DNA of 64,000 nt from JANSWY01 sp965267245 (GTDB lineage: Bacteria; Bacteroidota; Bacteroidia; Cytophagales; Cyclobacteriaceae), in contig OZ253939.1 in assembly GCA_965267245.1 (NCBI GenBank), forward strand, positions 1,674,001 to 1,738,000, in the 5' to 3' direction. Position 1 is the stretch's first letter. Each line of letters starts with the position of its first letter. This document shows, in pieces, positions 42,269 through 51,499 of this stretch. The notes under the pieces were generated by a model. It ran no database searches, was not told the origin of the DNA, and was given only the letters and a program-made list of their open reading frames with translations. The position numbers and the translations under genes were made by a program.

Positions 42269-43711
42269 ATGGACGAGTTATATTTTTTGTATGTACTTAT
42301 AATCACATCACCCTTATTGATTGCTCAGCATGTGGGTCTATATAAACTTTTCGAAAAAGCTGGAGTAAGTGGATGGAAAGGGCTCATTCCAATATATTGC
42401 TGGTATGAGGTCATTAAACTAATAGGTCGTCCTACCTGGTGGTTTGTACTATTGTTCTTGCCTGTTGTTGGCTTCATCGTTCAGGTCGGAATATATGTTG
42501 ACATGCTAAGATGTTATGGGAAATCAAAGTTGAAAGACTATACACTTGGTTTAGTTTTTTCTTTTGTTTACCTCCCTTATATCGGTTTTTCAAAAGATGT
42601 GAAATATGAAGGTACACTCGATGAACTTCCTCAGTTAAAAAAATCAGTAAGTAGAGAATGGATTGAAGCTATCTCTTTTGCAGTGTTTGCAGCCACATTG
42701 ATTCGGTGGGCATTTATGGAAGCTTTTACAATTCCAACACCTTCTATGGAGAATTCACTACTTGTAGGAGACTTTTTGTTCGTAAGCAAAATGAACTATG
42801 GCCCCAGGACTCCTAAAACACCACTCCAGGTTCCTTTGACACATCAGACTATTTGGGGTACCAATATCCCTTCTTATTCATCATCCATACAGTTACCACA
42901 ATACCGTTTCCCAGGTTTCGGTTTTGTAGAAAGAAATGATGTAGTTGTATTTAATTTCCCTGATGAGGATCATCCAATTGACCTTAAAACCCATTATATC
43001 AAAAGGTGTGTAGCCATACCTGGCGATGAACTGGAAATTAAAGATGGTCAAGTATTTATAAACGGAGAAATGGGCGAAAATCCTGAATTGATGCAATTTT
43101 CTTTTGTAGTTCAATCTACACAGATAATCCGTGACAGAATCTGGAAATCGCTGGATATTTCTGAATATGGACAGATCTCTAACCCGAATCAACCAGCAGA
43201 GTATATCTATTATGGTATTCAAGCTAAACCTTCAGCAGCGAAACAGTTGGAGTCTTATGATTTTGTCAAGCTAGTTCAAAAGAAAAATACAGAGGCAGGA
43301 AAAAGGGAACCTTACACACAATTCATGTTTCCAAGTAATGAATTGAGTTGGAATGCAGATAATTATGGCCCGCTGAATATCCCCGGAAGAGAAACAACAA
43401 TTCAAATCAACGAGGAATCCTTACTTTATTACCAAAGTACAATTGAAGATTATGAGGGAATTGAAGACCTCAGATTCGAAGATGGGAAAATGTTTATTGG
43501 AGATGATCAAATATCTGAATATACCTTTAAGCAAAATTACTATTTCATGATGGGTGATAACCGACATAATTCTTTGGATTCCAGGTTTTGGGGATTTGTA
43601 CCAGAAGATCATGTTGTAGGTGAAGCCGCATTCATCTGGTTATCTCTTGATCCAAATGAAAGTTTCTTTAGTAAGGTCAGGTGGAGTCGCCTATTCAACG
43701 GAATCGATTAA
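42269..43711 (+). CDS. lepB: signal peptidase I
   Basis: A 480-residue enzyme with an N-terminal ~110-residue membrane extension of the DUF5684 type (LLIAQHVGLYKLFEKAGVSGWKGLIPIYCWY). The catalytic domain has S159 in IPTPSMENSLLVGD, K245 in HYIKRCVAIPGDELEIKDG and the GDNRHNSLDSRFWGFVP box. It cleaves signal peptides of exported proteins. Length exceeds E. coli LepB because of the N-terminal extension and insertions, as usual here. Confidence 0.95.
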   Translation: MDELYFLYVLIITSPLLIAQHVGLYKLFEKAGVSGWKGLIPIYCWYEVIKLIGRPTWWFVLLFLPVVGFIVQVGIYVDMLRCYGKSKLKDYTLGLVFSFVYLPYIGFSKDVKYEGTLDELPQLKKSVSREWIEAISFAVFAATLIRWAFMEAFTIPTPSMENSLLVGDFLFVSKMNYGPRTPKTPLQVPLTHQTIWGTNIPSYSSSIQLPQYRFPGFGFVERNDVVVFNFPDEDHPIDLKTHYIKRCVAIPGDELEIKDGQVFINGEMGENPELMQFSFVVQSTQIIRDRIWKSLDISEYGQISNPNQPAEYIYYGIQAKPSAAKQLESYDFVKLVQKKNTEAGKREPYTQFMFPSNELSWNADNYGPLNIPGRETTIQINEESLLYYQSTIEDYEGIEDLRFEDGKMFIGDDQISEYTFKQNYYFMMGDNRHNSLDSRFWGFVPEDHVVGEAAFIWLSLDPNESFFSKVRWSRLFNGID

Positions 43712-43721
43712 AAGAATCCTA

Positions 43722-44981
43722 TCAGAACTTAAACTGCGTTTTCAAGATAAACGCATGTTTAAGTTCTTCAAACTCAATAACATCTTCTCCCTGAAAAACA
43801 GGCCAAAATTGTGCTCCTAGTGTAATTTTCACTCTCTCCGTTGGATTCACATAATTAATCCCAGACCCAAGATTTGTGACAGGATCGGCTAATGCTTCGT
43901 AATAACTTAATTGCCCGGTTGCATACCATTGTAGATTCCCAAATTTCTCAGGGAAAATCAAATCATTAAACAACCACCCTACTTCACCATATAATATCTG
44001 ACCCGTACCAATTGTAGGAAAACTATTCCCGGAACCATTGAAATATTCGTTAGCTTTCTTGCCAGTGGATGGATTGTTCATCCCAATATTTCTGATATAG
44101 TTTGGACCAAAATCGTAATCAAAGAATCCTAAATAAGCTGTCAAGGCACTTGAGTAAAAAGGTAGATCTACGAAAAGATCAATTGCCTTCAGGTTCATGG
44201 CATGAGTGAGGGTATCACCATTTGTACCAAGACTCCACATTAAATCAGGCTGATACTGGTAACCAAAACCAATGGTCACAATTCTTTTCTTCCCATAATA
44301 TGTACCCCTATGAAAAGGCAAACTATTGGATTCTCTGTCTAAAAATTGATATTTCACATATCCGGAACTTTGCAAAGTATTTACCCCCGCTGCAAAACCT
44401 GAAGAGGAGTCAATACCAGGAGTAATCCCACGAGACTCGATTGCAAATGGCTTGGTCAGTACCATTCTGTAATTCACTTTTCCTACATCCCCCTTGGCAA
44501 ACACACTGAGTTTCCTGAAAAAATCATCTGAAAGATTCAAAGTGGGTAGAGCAAACAAGGGTAAGTCCATTCCCATATTATTGCTTGAACTTGGAGCAGA
44601 ATATCTGGAAAGGCCAGTCCAGGCTGTTTTTCCCGCCCCTATATGAAATGCCTCATTGAATTGGTATGTACCAACCACATCAAGGATATTCAAACTAATC
44701 TTTTTATTAGTCAGATAATTGATATTGTTCTCTCCTAGAGCTACATAAATATGCGCTTTTGGGGTAATCATCCCTCCTGCTGACAACCTCAATCTGCGCA
44801 AACTGATATCAAAAACTTCACTCTTCTCCTGATCGTACACCTTTGATCCAGGGTTTAATTCTGTATACCTGATCCAAGATTGCGCCGTGGCACTGAACTT
44901 GATATTGGGGTAACTACTTTCTTGAGCCAGCAAATTACTGGTTAGTGATAAAATGAATAGTACGGTGAAAAATGTTCTCAT
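43722..44981 (-). CDS. porin-like outer-membrane protein
   Basis: A 419-residue outer-membrane protein (signal MRTFFTVLFILSLTSNLLAQ). Repeated amphipathic strands (IKFSATAQSWIRYTEL, EVFDISLRRLRLSAGGMIT, VTIGFGYQYQPDLMW, ERVKITLGAQFWPVF) and a final aromatic residue (LKTQFKF) are typical of 16- or 18-strand porins. Similar to phosphate-selective or general porins (OprO/P-like). It follows the response regulator on the same strand with a one-base overlap, so it is part of the SLC13 transporter locus and probably lets the same anion cross the outer membrane. Confidence 0.75.
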   Translation of the reverse strand: MRTFFTVLFILSLTSNLLAQESSYPNIKFSATAQSWIRYTELNPGSKVYDQEKSEVFDISLRRLRLSAGGMITPKAHIYVALGENNINYLTNKKISLNILDVVGTYQFNEAFHIGAGKTAWTGLSRYSAPSSSNNMGMDLPLFALPTLNLSDDFFRKLSVFAKGDVGKVNYRMVLTKPFAIESRGITPGIDSSSGFAAGVNTLQSSGYVKYQFLDRESNSLPFHRGTYYGKKRIVTIGFGYQYQPDLMWSLGTNGDTLTHAMNLKAIDLFVDLPFYSSALTAYLGFFDYDFGPNYIRNIGMNNPSTGKKANEYFNGSGNSFPTIGTGQILYGEVGWLFNDLIFPEKFGNLQWYATGQLSYYEALADPVTNLGSGINYVNPTERVKITLGAQFWPVFQGEDVIEFEELKHAFILKTQFKF

Positions 44982-45463
44982 TATACCCGTCCTTTAAGGT
45001 TGTTAAATAATGTTTCCTGATCCAGATACTCCATGTATTGATTATAGTCCAGCCCGGTTTCCAGGATAAAAGCTGTCAAAAGTTTCTTCACAACACTGAT
45101 TAAATGATCCTTTTTCCATGGTTTTGGAATGTAGTAGTCAATATCCGCATTGTTGATGGCTGTAATTGTGTCCTCATGAGTCGCCAGACCAGTTAGCAGT
45201 ACTTTCTTTAAGTAGGGATACTCCCCGCTTGCATTCAGACCTGACAGAAAATCTACACCTGTCAATTCTGGCATTACATGATCTGAAATGACGATTCCGA
45301 CGTAATCCCCCTGCTGCTGGACCTGTTCCATTAACTCCAGCGCTTCTCCGGCAGAATCACACTCTTCCAGGTAAAACTTTTCACTTAGGCTGTCTATATC
45401 GTCGATCACCGCATTCAATACTTCCTGCTGATCATCAATACATATGATATATATCTTATCCAT
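44981..45463 (-). CDS. single-domain response regulator
   Basis: A 160-residue protein with a receiver domain: IICIDDQQEV acidic pocket, phospho-acceptor D61 in VISDHVMPELTGVDF, T/A switch region and the K in IPKPWKKD. No DNA-binding output; the extra ~30 C-terminal residues (LETGLDYNQYMEYLDQETLF) are helical. It overlaps the kinase gene by 8 bases and the porin gene by one, so the whole set is one operon. It probably works by protein-protein contact, not by binding promoters. Confidence 0.88.
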   Translation of the reverse strand: MDKIYIICIDDQQEVLNAVIDDIDSLSEKFYLEECDSAGEALELMEQVQQQGDYVGIVISDHVMPELTGVDFLSGLNASGEYPYLKKVLLTGLATHEDTITAINNADIDYYIPKPWKKDHLISVVKKLLTAFILETGLDYNQYMEYLDQETLFNNLKGRV

Positions 45464-46817
45464 GATTCAAGGGTAATGTGATTTCAAAAACTGTTTTTCC
45501 CGGGATACTGTCAACGTTTATAGTACCCTGATAACTGTGAACCAATCGTTCTACAATTGAGAGTCCTAATCCCAGGCCGATAAATGAACCTTCCTGCTTT
45601 GTGGTAAAACTAGGTTGAAACACCTCTCGTAATTTGTCCTTTGGTATCCCTGGGCCATTGTCCATAATCTCGACGGAAATCTTTGCACCTTCCTTACGCA
45701 TGTTTAAGCTGATCTGTGGATTTGAAACCTCGCCGATTTCAAGTGCTTCAACTGCATTTTTGATGATATTCATCCAGATCTGAACCAGATCTCCTTCATT
45801 AGCTACTGTTGTAAAATCATCTTCAATACTGGTTTCCAGGTTTACTTTCTTCACTTGATTCTGTAAAAGAGCCAAAGCCTTATAAAGTGTATCCTTCACC
45901 AATATCTCGCTTGTTGACTTTTTAGGTGCAGCAAGTGTTTTCACAGAAGCTACGATGTGTGCGGCATGATCAGATGCAACGCGCATGTCATACAAATCTT
46001 TGCCAATACTCCATGCTTCGTACAGCTCTTCAATTCCCTGCTGTAACTGCTTTATATCACTGGCACTCTTCAACTGTTCAGCAGTAATTATGCAGGCGAT
46101 TTTTCGCACGTCACCAGGTTTAATACCCTTTACTTTATCTTCTATAGCTTTCCTGATTTTTCTAAGGTCACTACTGCTTCTCCTATCCTGTCCTGTGCTT
46201 GCATGAATCATCAGTTGTGTATACTTCACACCATGAGTAGATAAAGTACTTGCCAGTTTATCAGTAAAAGCCTGCACTTTTTGGCTCAATACGGCCACCG
46301 CATTATTCAATTCATGTGCTAATCCTGCTGAAAGTTGGCCCAGGGCTGCTAGTTTTTCCTGTACCAGCAGCCCTTTGAGGGCCTCCTGCTTTTGGTCGTA
46401 GAATTTCTGCGCGTCCTCTTGTCTGTTATGCAATTCATTCACAACGATTGGCAAGAAATGCTCATTAAATTCCACTAAATCCAACTCCATGTCTCGGAGC
46501 TGGGCCCTGGTGATGTAAAGCAATTTTGTTGGTTCCTTGGCTACTACGGTTGAATAGCTAATGCTTTGATTGGAGAAGAAACTGTATACCCCAACAAACA
46601 TATTTTTACTGCAATGAAATAACTCAATTGGCTCTTTCCCTTTAAAAATGCATCCGCAAACACTCCCCTCCTCTACCAGAAACAGCTTCTCATTAGTTTG
46701 TCCTTCTTTTAGTAAGGTTTCACCTTCAGCAAGTGTCACAAAGTTCTCTTCAGGAAAGTATTTTTCACGGATCACTTCAATGAGCTCTATACCTTGATAT
46801 GTCAATTGATCTTTCAT
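45456..46817 (-). CDS. histidine kinase with N-terminal cyclic-nucleotide-binding domain
   Basis: A 453-residue soluble kinase. Residues 20-125 are a CAP_ED domain (EGETLLKEGQTNEKLFLVEEGSV...), residues 145-330 a DHp-containing helical part with H168 in LSAGLAHELNN, and residues 345-453 the ATPase (NAVEALEIG N box, DNGPGIPKDKL G1, GLGLGLSIVERLVHSYQGTI G2). No transmembrane helix. Expected to phosphorylate the response regulator encoded 8 bases downstream. Overlaps the transporter gene by four bases. Whether the sensor domain binds a nucleotide is unknown; the arginine-rich phosphate-binding cassette is not obvious. Confidence 0.86.
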   Translation of the reverse strand: MKDQLTYQGIELIEVIREKYFPEENFVTLAEGETLLKEGQTNEKLFLVEEGSVCGCIFKGKEPIELFHCSKNMFVGVYSFFSNQSISYSTVVAKEPTKLLYITRAQLRDMELDLVEFNEHFLPIVVNELHNRQEDAQKFYDQKQEALKGLLVQEKLAALGQLSAGLAHELNNAVAVLSQKVQAFTDKLASTLSTHGVKYTQLMIHASTGQDRRSSSDLRKIRKAIEDKVKGIKPGDVRKIACIITAEQLKSASDIKQLQQGIEELYEAWSIGKDLYDMRVASDHAAHIVASVKTLAAPKKSTSEILVKDTLYKALALLQNQVKKVNLETSIEDDFTTVANEGDLVQIWMNIIKNAVEALEIGEVSNPQISLNMRKEGAKISVEIMDNGPGIPKDKLREVFQPSFTTKQEGSFIGLGLGLSIVERLVHSYQGTINVDSIPGKTVFEITLPLNHG

Positions 46818-48214
46818 AGGAAGTTCACTCCTTTCAATATCATAATTGTACCATAAATCAATACTAACCCAATAGATGCCATGATCAAACCAAAGCGAAT
46901 CATGTATTTGGTATTGATCAGACCTGTTGCATAGGCAAGGGCATTAGGTGGAGTACTGATTGGCAAACACATTCCCATACTTGCTGCTAGCGCCACACTC
47001 AATACCATAATGTTATTACCACCGATATCCAGAACCTGGGGAACAGCGGTTCCCATAGCCGCCATAATAGGTATCAGTAAGTTGGCTGTAGCAGTATTAC
47101 TCATAAAATTCGCCATTAATGCAGCCAGAATCAACGCTAAGGTCATGATGATGTAACCATTCAATCCGTCGAAACTTATGTTCTGGATTAGGTTTAGCGC
47201 CAGGCCACTTTTATCCAGTGCTAGCCCCAGTGCAATACCCCCGGAAACCAACCACAAAACATCCCAACTTATAAATTTAAGGTCCTCTTTATTAAGAATA
47301 TTCAGAGCTAAAAATGCTCCCACTGGAATTAATGCTACCACATAAGCATTCATCCCATGCAAGAAATCGGTGATCCAGAGTAATATGGTCAAAATAAATA
47401 CCCCATAAACAATCTTTGTCTTGCGATTGATGACTGCTTTTTGTTTGAAATTGAATTGCAAGGTTTTCTGTTCAATTGGAAATAACATCATCAATAAAAA
47501 CCATCCAATCATTAACATGATCAATACATATGGAACACCAAATGCCATCCACTCCCCAAACGAAATCCCTCCTTGAAAATATTTGAGTGCAATGGCATTA
47601 GGGGGAGTCCCAATCGGAGATCCCATCCCGCCAACATTGGCTCCCAAAGGAATGGCTAATGCAAATGCAATCTTCCCTCGATCATTAGGGTTTAGCAAGG
47701 CTAAAACCGGAGCAACAATTGATAACATCATGGCAGTTGTAGCTGTGTTACTCATAAACATTGAGAACACGGCGGTAATTAAAATCAACCCAAGTAATAT
47801 CATCTTCGGATTGGTCCCGAAAGGTTTCAATAACAGCTGTGCAAGGTTTTGATCTATCCTGTATTTTGAAGCAGCAAGTGCCAAAAAGAATCCCCCAAGA
47901 AATAGGATAATTATCGGAGAAGCGAAAGTTGCCATAATTTCCCTGTAAGACAGTAATGTTCCTAAAGTGTCACCTCCCTGTACAAACATGATAAACCCTT
48001 TATCTGATATAAATATCAATTCCGCCAGGATCACCAATATTGAGGTCGCATAGATAGGAATAGGCTCCAATATCCATGAAAGTGCAGCAAATAAGAAAAT
48101 GGCTATTACCCTTTTCTCTATTTCTGTCATTTGTTCAATAAAAAAGAAATCTGTGGGAATAAGTAGTACTAAAACCGGAACAATAAATACTATCAGATGC
48201 TTAATTTTTGCCAT
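46814..48214 (-). CDS. SLC13-family sodium/anion symporter
   Basis: A 466-residue polytopic transporter of the divalent-anion:Na+ (DASS) family. The two substrate-binding SNT signatures are visible: MSNTATTAMMLSI and FMSNTATANLLIPIM, with the paired PxGxPPN-like loops (GSPIGTPPNAIALKY, MCLPISTPPNALAYA). About 11 to 12 helices. Substrates for the family include di- and tricarboxylates, sulfate and phosphate. First gene of the operon with the kinase, regulator and porin, implying that uptake is controlled by signalling. Confidence 0.9.
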   Translation of the reverse strand: MAKIKHLIVFIVPVLVLLIPTDFFFIEQMTEIEKRVIAIFLFAALSWILEPIPIYATSILVILAELIFISDKGFIMFVQGGDTLGTLLSYREIMATFASPIIILFLGGFFLALAASKYRIDQNLAQLLLKPFGTNPKMILLGLILITAVFSMFMSNTATTAMMLSIVAPVLALLNPNDRGKIAFALAIPLGANVGGMGSPIGTPPNAIALKYFQGGISFGEWMAFGVPYVLIMLMIGWFLLMMLFPIEQKTLQFNFKQKAVINRKTKIVYGVFILTILLWITDFLHGMNAYVVALIPVGAFLALNILNKEDLKFISWDVLWLVSGGIALGLALDKSGLALNLIQNISFDGLNGYIIMTLALILAALMANFMSNTATANLLIPIMAAMGTAVPQVLDIGGNNIMVLSVALAASMGMCLPISTPPNALAYATGLINTKYMIRFGLIMASIGLVLIYGTIMILKGVNFL

Positions 48215-48356
48215 ATTAATCGCCTTTCTGGCGTGTATTAACTGGCGTAAAGGTACTTTGCTGCAAGAGCGTAATCCTGACTTTTATCAGTTTATATGAC
48301 CACACTGATCAAATATTATACACCTCACAATGCATGCGATTGCATTCCGATAAAAA
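48215..48356. other. intergenic spacer between SLC13 and ung genes
   Basis: AT-rich, 142 bases. I see no gene, repeat or clear regulatory site. Confidence 0.3.
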
Positions 48357-49019
48357 CTACCAATTTATCAATGGAATATCCTTTTCTTTTAAAAAATCAT
48401 TGGTTTTACTGAAGTGTTTGTTTCCAAAAAAGCCGCGATGAGCCGCAAATGGAGAAGGATGAGCAGATTCCAGCACCTTATGCTTCGATTTATCAATAAT
48501 TTGTCCTTTTTTCTGCGCATAAGCTCCCCATAACAGGAATACAATATTCTCCCTGTTGTCTGAAATGGTTTGAATAACAGCATCTGTAAAAGTCTCCCAG
48601 CCCTTGTTTTGGTGTGAACCAGGGGTAGAAGCTCTGACAGTTAAGGTTGCATTGAGCAACAATACCCCCTGGTCTGCCCAACGCTCCAGACTCCCATTAG
48701 CAGGAACTGGTATTCCAAGGTCTTCTTTTATCTCCTTGAAAATGTTAACCAGGGATGGGGGCATTCTTACCTCTTCACCAACAGAGAAACAAAGCCCATT
48801 TGCTTGCCCCGGACCATGATAAGGGTCCTGCCCGATGATCACTACTTTCAATTTATCAAATGGACAATGATCAAATGCATTGAAAATGAGTTTACCAGGT
48901 GGGTATATGGTGTGCCTGGTATATTCTTCTTTGACAAAAGTCACAAGCTCCTGAAAATAAGGCTTTTCAAATTCACTTTGAAGAATAGCTTTCCATGAAG
49001 ATTCTATGCTAACATTCAT
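48357..49019 (-). CDS. ung: uracil-DNA glycosylase
   Basis: A 220-residue family 1 enzyme. The water-activating motif GQDPYHGPGQANGLCFSV places the catalytic Asp at D65, and the uracil-binding HPSPFAAHRGFFG is near residue 187. It removes uracil from DNA for base excision repair. Single gene, divergent from apaG. Confidence 0.97.
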   Translation of the reverse strand: MNVSIESSWKAILQSEFEKPYFQELVTFVKEEYTRHTIYPPGKLIFNAFDHCPFDKLKVVIIGQDPYHGPGQANGLCFSVGEEVRMPPSLVNIFKEIKEDLGIPVPANGSLERWADQGVLLLNATLTVRASTPGSHQNKGWETFTDAVIQTISDNRENIVFLLWGAYAQKKGQIIDKSKHKVLESAHPSPFAAHRGFFGNKHFSKTNDFLKEKDIPLINW

Positions 49020-49119
49020 TCTTTTCCAAGAAATTTTTTATTAAATTGGGAATTAAGTGTCAAATTATTTTAACTTGACCCTAAGTAAACCAGTTAGTTA
49101 GAAAAACCAAAGACATCTG

Positions 49120-49506
49120 ATGATTACCGCAACCACACACGGCATAAAAATCAGCGTGGAGACTGAGTATCAGCAAGAGTACTCCAGTCCTGCACAGATG
49201 CATTTTGTGTTTACTTATCGCATTACCATTGAAAACCTTTCCGCTAATACCATTCAGTTACTCAGAAGGCACTGGGATATTGCAGACATCACACATACTG
49301 AAAGAGAAGTGGATGGAGAAGGTGTAGTTGGCAAACAACCAATTTTGGAACCTGGACAAACTCACCAATATGTTTCCGGATGTAACCTCAAGTCTGGAAT
49401 TGGCAAAATGAAAGGCAAATACTTGATGGAACGTGTTATTGACGGTCACAAGTTTGATGTGAAGATTCCTGAATTCACAATGGTCGTTCCTTACAAATTA
49501 AACTAG
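49120..49506 (+). CDS. apaG: ApaG-family protein
   Basis: A 128-residue protein with the ApaG immunoglobulin-like fold: HFVFTYRITIENLSANTIQLLRRHWDI, GVVGKQPILEPGQTHQYVSGC and the final FDVKIPEFTMVVPYK. It is linked to Co2+/Mg2+ homeostasis and diadenosine tetraphosphate turnover in proteobacteria; the role here is unproven. Ends 10 bases before the methyltransferase gene. Confidence 0.93.
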   Translation: MITATTHGIKISVETEYQQEYSSPAQMHFVFTYRITIENLSANTIQLLRRHWDIADITHTEREVDGEGVVGKQPILEPGQTHQYVSGCNLKSGIGKMKGKYLMERVIDGHKFDVKIPEFTMVVPYKLN

Positions 49507-49516
49507 ACCAGTTTAA

Positions 49517-50296
49517 TTGCATCCTATCCTGTTTCAATCCATTGAATGGTTAAAGTATTGGCTAAATGCTGTCGATGAGCATTCCCTACAGGCACCTTTT
49601 ATATTTGATTTTTACAATTCTGTCATCAAGAAAAGGTCATCTCCTATCGCCAATATCGAGGTTATTAGAAAAGAACTTCTAAAGAATCAAACCTATATTA
49701 AGGTCAATGACCTGGGTGCTGGTTCAAGATTGAATAAGCAAGCCGATAGAAAAATCTCTTATATAGCCAGGACCAGCTCCTCAAGCAGCAAATTCTCTTT
49801 ATTCCTGAGAAGCCTTATTGAATACATGCAGTCAGGCACTATTCTTGAGTTAGGGACCTCTTTCGGAATGAATACGGCATATATGGCCCATGGACTTGGC
49901 ACACAAGTTTATACTTTTGAAGGCAGTCCGGCAATTGCCTCAGTAGCCAGGCAAAATTTCAAAAAGTTGGGATTGAGCAATATCTACTTTAAGCTGGGTA
50001 ACATTGACAATATCTTACAGGAATCGATAAAAGACATTCCTAATTTCGACCTTGTTTACATGGATGCAAACCATACGAAGGAAGCAACCTTGCGATATTT
50101 CAACATCATTCAATCCAAACTAAAAGAAAAGTCTGTTGTAGTAATAGATGACATTCACTGGTCTCAAGAAATGCGTGAAGCATGGAAAGTACTTATCGAC
50201 AAAACAGAAGTAACACTAAGTGTAGATCTATATGATGCCGGGCTACTCTTTTTTGACCCTTCCTTCACCAAAAAACACTATATTATAAGTTTTTAA
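49517..50296 (+). CDS. SAM-dependent methyltransferase
   Basis: A 259-residue class I methyltransferase. SAM-binding motif ILELGTSFGMNTAYMAHGLG (about residues 113-132), the acidic motif II FEGSP, and VYMDANHTKEATLRYF; the order and the late VVVIDDIHWSQEM are like O-methyltransferases. The start is a TTG at 49517 (no ATG nearby), 10 bases after apaG. Substrate unknown. Confidence 0.8.
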   Translation: MHPILFQSIEWLKYWLNAVDEHSLQAPFIFDFYNSVIKKRSSPIANIEVIRKELLKNQTYIKVNDLGAGSRLNKQADRKISYIARTSSSSSKFSLFLRSLIEYMQSGTILELGTSFGMNTAYMAHGLGTQVYTFEGSPAIASVARQNFKKLGLSNIYFKLGNIDNILQESIKDIPNFDLVYMDANHTKEATLRYFNIIQSKLKEKSVVVIDDIHWSQEMREAWKVLIDKTEVTLSVDLYDAGLLFFDPSFTKKHYIISF

Positions 50297-50399
50297 TCCG
50301 ATTTTAAAAAAAAATAAAAAAAATTACGAAAGACTGTAACAAATACCCCAGTTACAGCACTCATAAGATAAAAAGGTCAAAAACTCACAAATTTATCTT

Positions 50400-50864
50400 A
50401 TGAAATATCTCGTCACCTTCCATGAAAACGATTTTGAGATCAGCGATCAAAAGAACAATAAGAAGACAAAAGTTTACTACGGAAATTGCTTTGGTTCAGA
50501 GGCCAGTGCACATATAAAAGGAGTTCAGTATAAAATCAAGCCAAGAGATTTTTGGGGAAATGAATTTATACTTTCCCAAAACGGTGTTCAATCCGGTAAA
50601 ATCAGCATCAACTGGCAAGGTAACCTCCAACTTGAGGTTGGTGAAAGTGTGTTCGTCTTAAAAGAAGAAGGCATAGTCAATCACCAATACATCCTATCAA
50701 ACTTATTAGGTGAAGAAATCTTATCGATTAAGCCGGATTTTGAATGGAAATCATTTAAAGAGGGGTGTGAAGTCGCAAAAATTGGCAACCATGAAAACGC
50801 CACTTTACTGGTATTCATGGCCTCATTCGGGGTTCACTATTTTGAAGCAAACCTTTACTTGTAA
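50400..50864 (+). CDS. small beta-rich protein, unknown function
   Basis: A 154-residue cytoplasmic protein with no signal or membrane segment. Alternating hydrophobic strands (KYLVTFHENDFEISDQ, GKISINWQGNLQLEVGESVFVLKEE) suggest a beta barrel or tubby/LURP-like fold, but I cannot assign it. It faces the convergent TPMT-family gene with a single base between their ends. Confidence 0.6.
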   Translation: MKYLVTFHENDFEISDQKNNKKTKVYYGNCFGSEASAHIKGVQYKIKPRDFWGNEFILSQNGVQSGKISINWQGNLQLEVGESVFVLKEEGIVNHQYILSNLLGEEILSIKPDFEWKSFKEGCEVAKIGNHENATLLVFMASFGVHYFEANLYL

Positions 50865-50865
50865 G

Positions 50866-51450
50866 CTAAACTTTTTCGAGGATCACAAATAATTCCCTTC
50901 CAACCCGTGGTTTAATGCTGTTATGGGCCTCTTCCAATGCTTTTATACTGAAGTAAGGTTGGAAGAGCTCCTCATATTCAGATATACTACCACCAAATGG
51001 TGGGCCTCCTGCCCATTCATCTTTCCAAAGCAATCCAACTATCTTCCCCCCAACTTTCAACAACTCATGACACTTTCTGGCATATTGTAATCTTAATCTC
51101 CGGTCAATCGCGCAGAAAAAAGTTTGCTCAATAATTAAATCGAACGAGCCATTGAGGTCAAAAAAGTCGGCATGAAGTATCTGGTCAGGTGGAAAATCGG
51201 GGTATTTTGAACCAAAATGATTTAAAGGCTCCAAAGACAAATCGGCTATGTAAACATTACAATAGCCATTCTCATACAAATAACCTGCTTCATGAGCATT
51301 TCCCGCTCCCGGGATAAGTATTCTGCAGGATTTATTTTCCAGTTGATCAAAATATGATTTTAATGGGGTCGTTATTGATCCTGCGTCCCAACCTGTTTGA
51401 CCTGATTTATACCTGGAAGTCCAGTAAGCCTCATCTAATATCACACTCAT
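50866..51450 (-). CDS. thiopurine S-methyltransferase-family methyltransferase
   Basis: A 194-residue class I methyltransferase of the TPMT family. It opens with AYWTSRYKSGQTGWDAGSITTPL, then the SAM motif ILIPGAGNAHEAGYLYENGY, DLSLEPL and FDLIIEQTFFCAI, all family hallmarks. Natural substrate unknown; related enzymes methylate thiols, selenite or halides. Convergent with the gene at 50400. Confidence 0.85.
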   Translation of the reverse strand: MSVILDEAYWTSRYKSGQTGWDAGSITTPLKSYFDQLENKSCRILIPGAGNAHEAGYLYENGYCNVYIADLSLEPLNHFGSKYPDFPPDQILHADFFDLNGSFDLIIEQTFFCAIDRRLRLQYARKCHELLKVGGKIVGLLWKDEWAGGPPFGGSISEYEELFQPYFSIKALEEAHNSIKPRVGRELFVILEKV

Positions 51451-51499
51451 ATGCTTGAATAGCTAAAACAAAAACTTATTTTTGCACCGAAATTAATTA

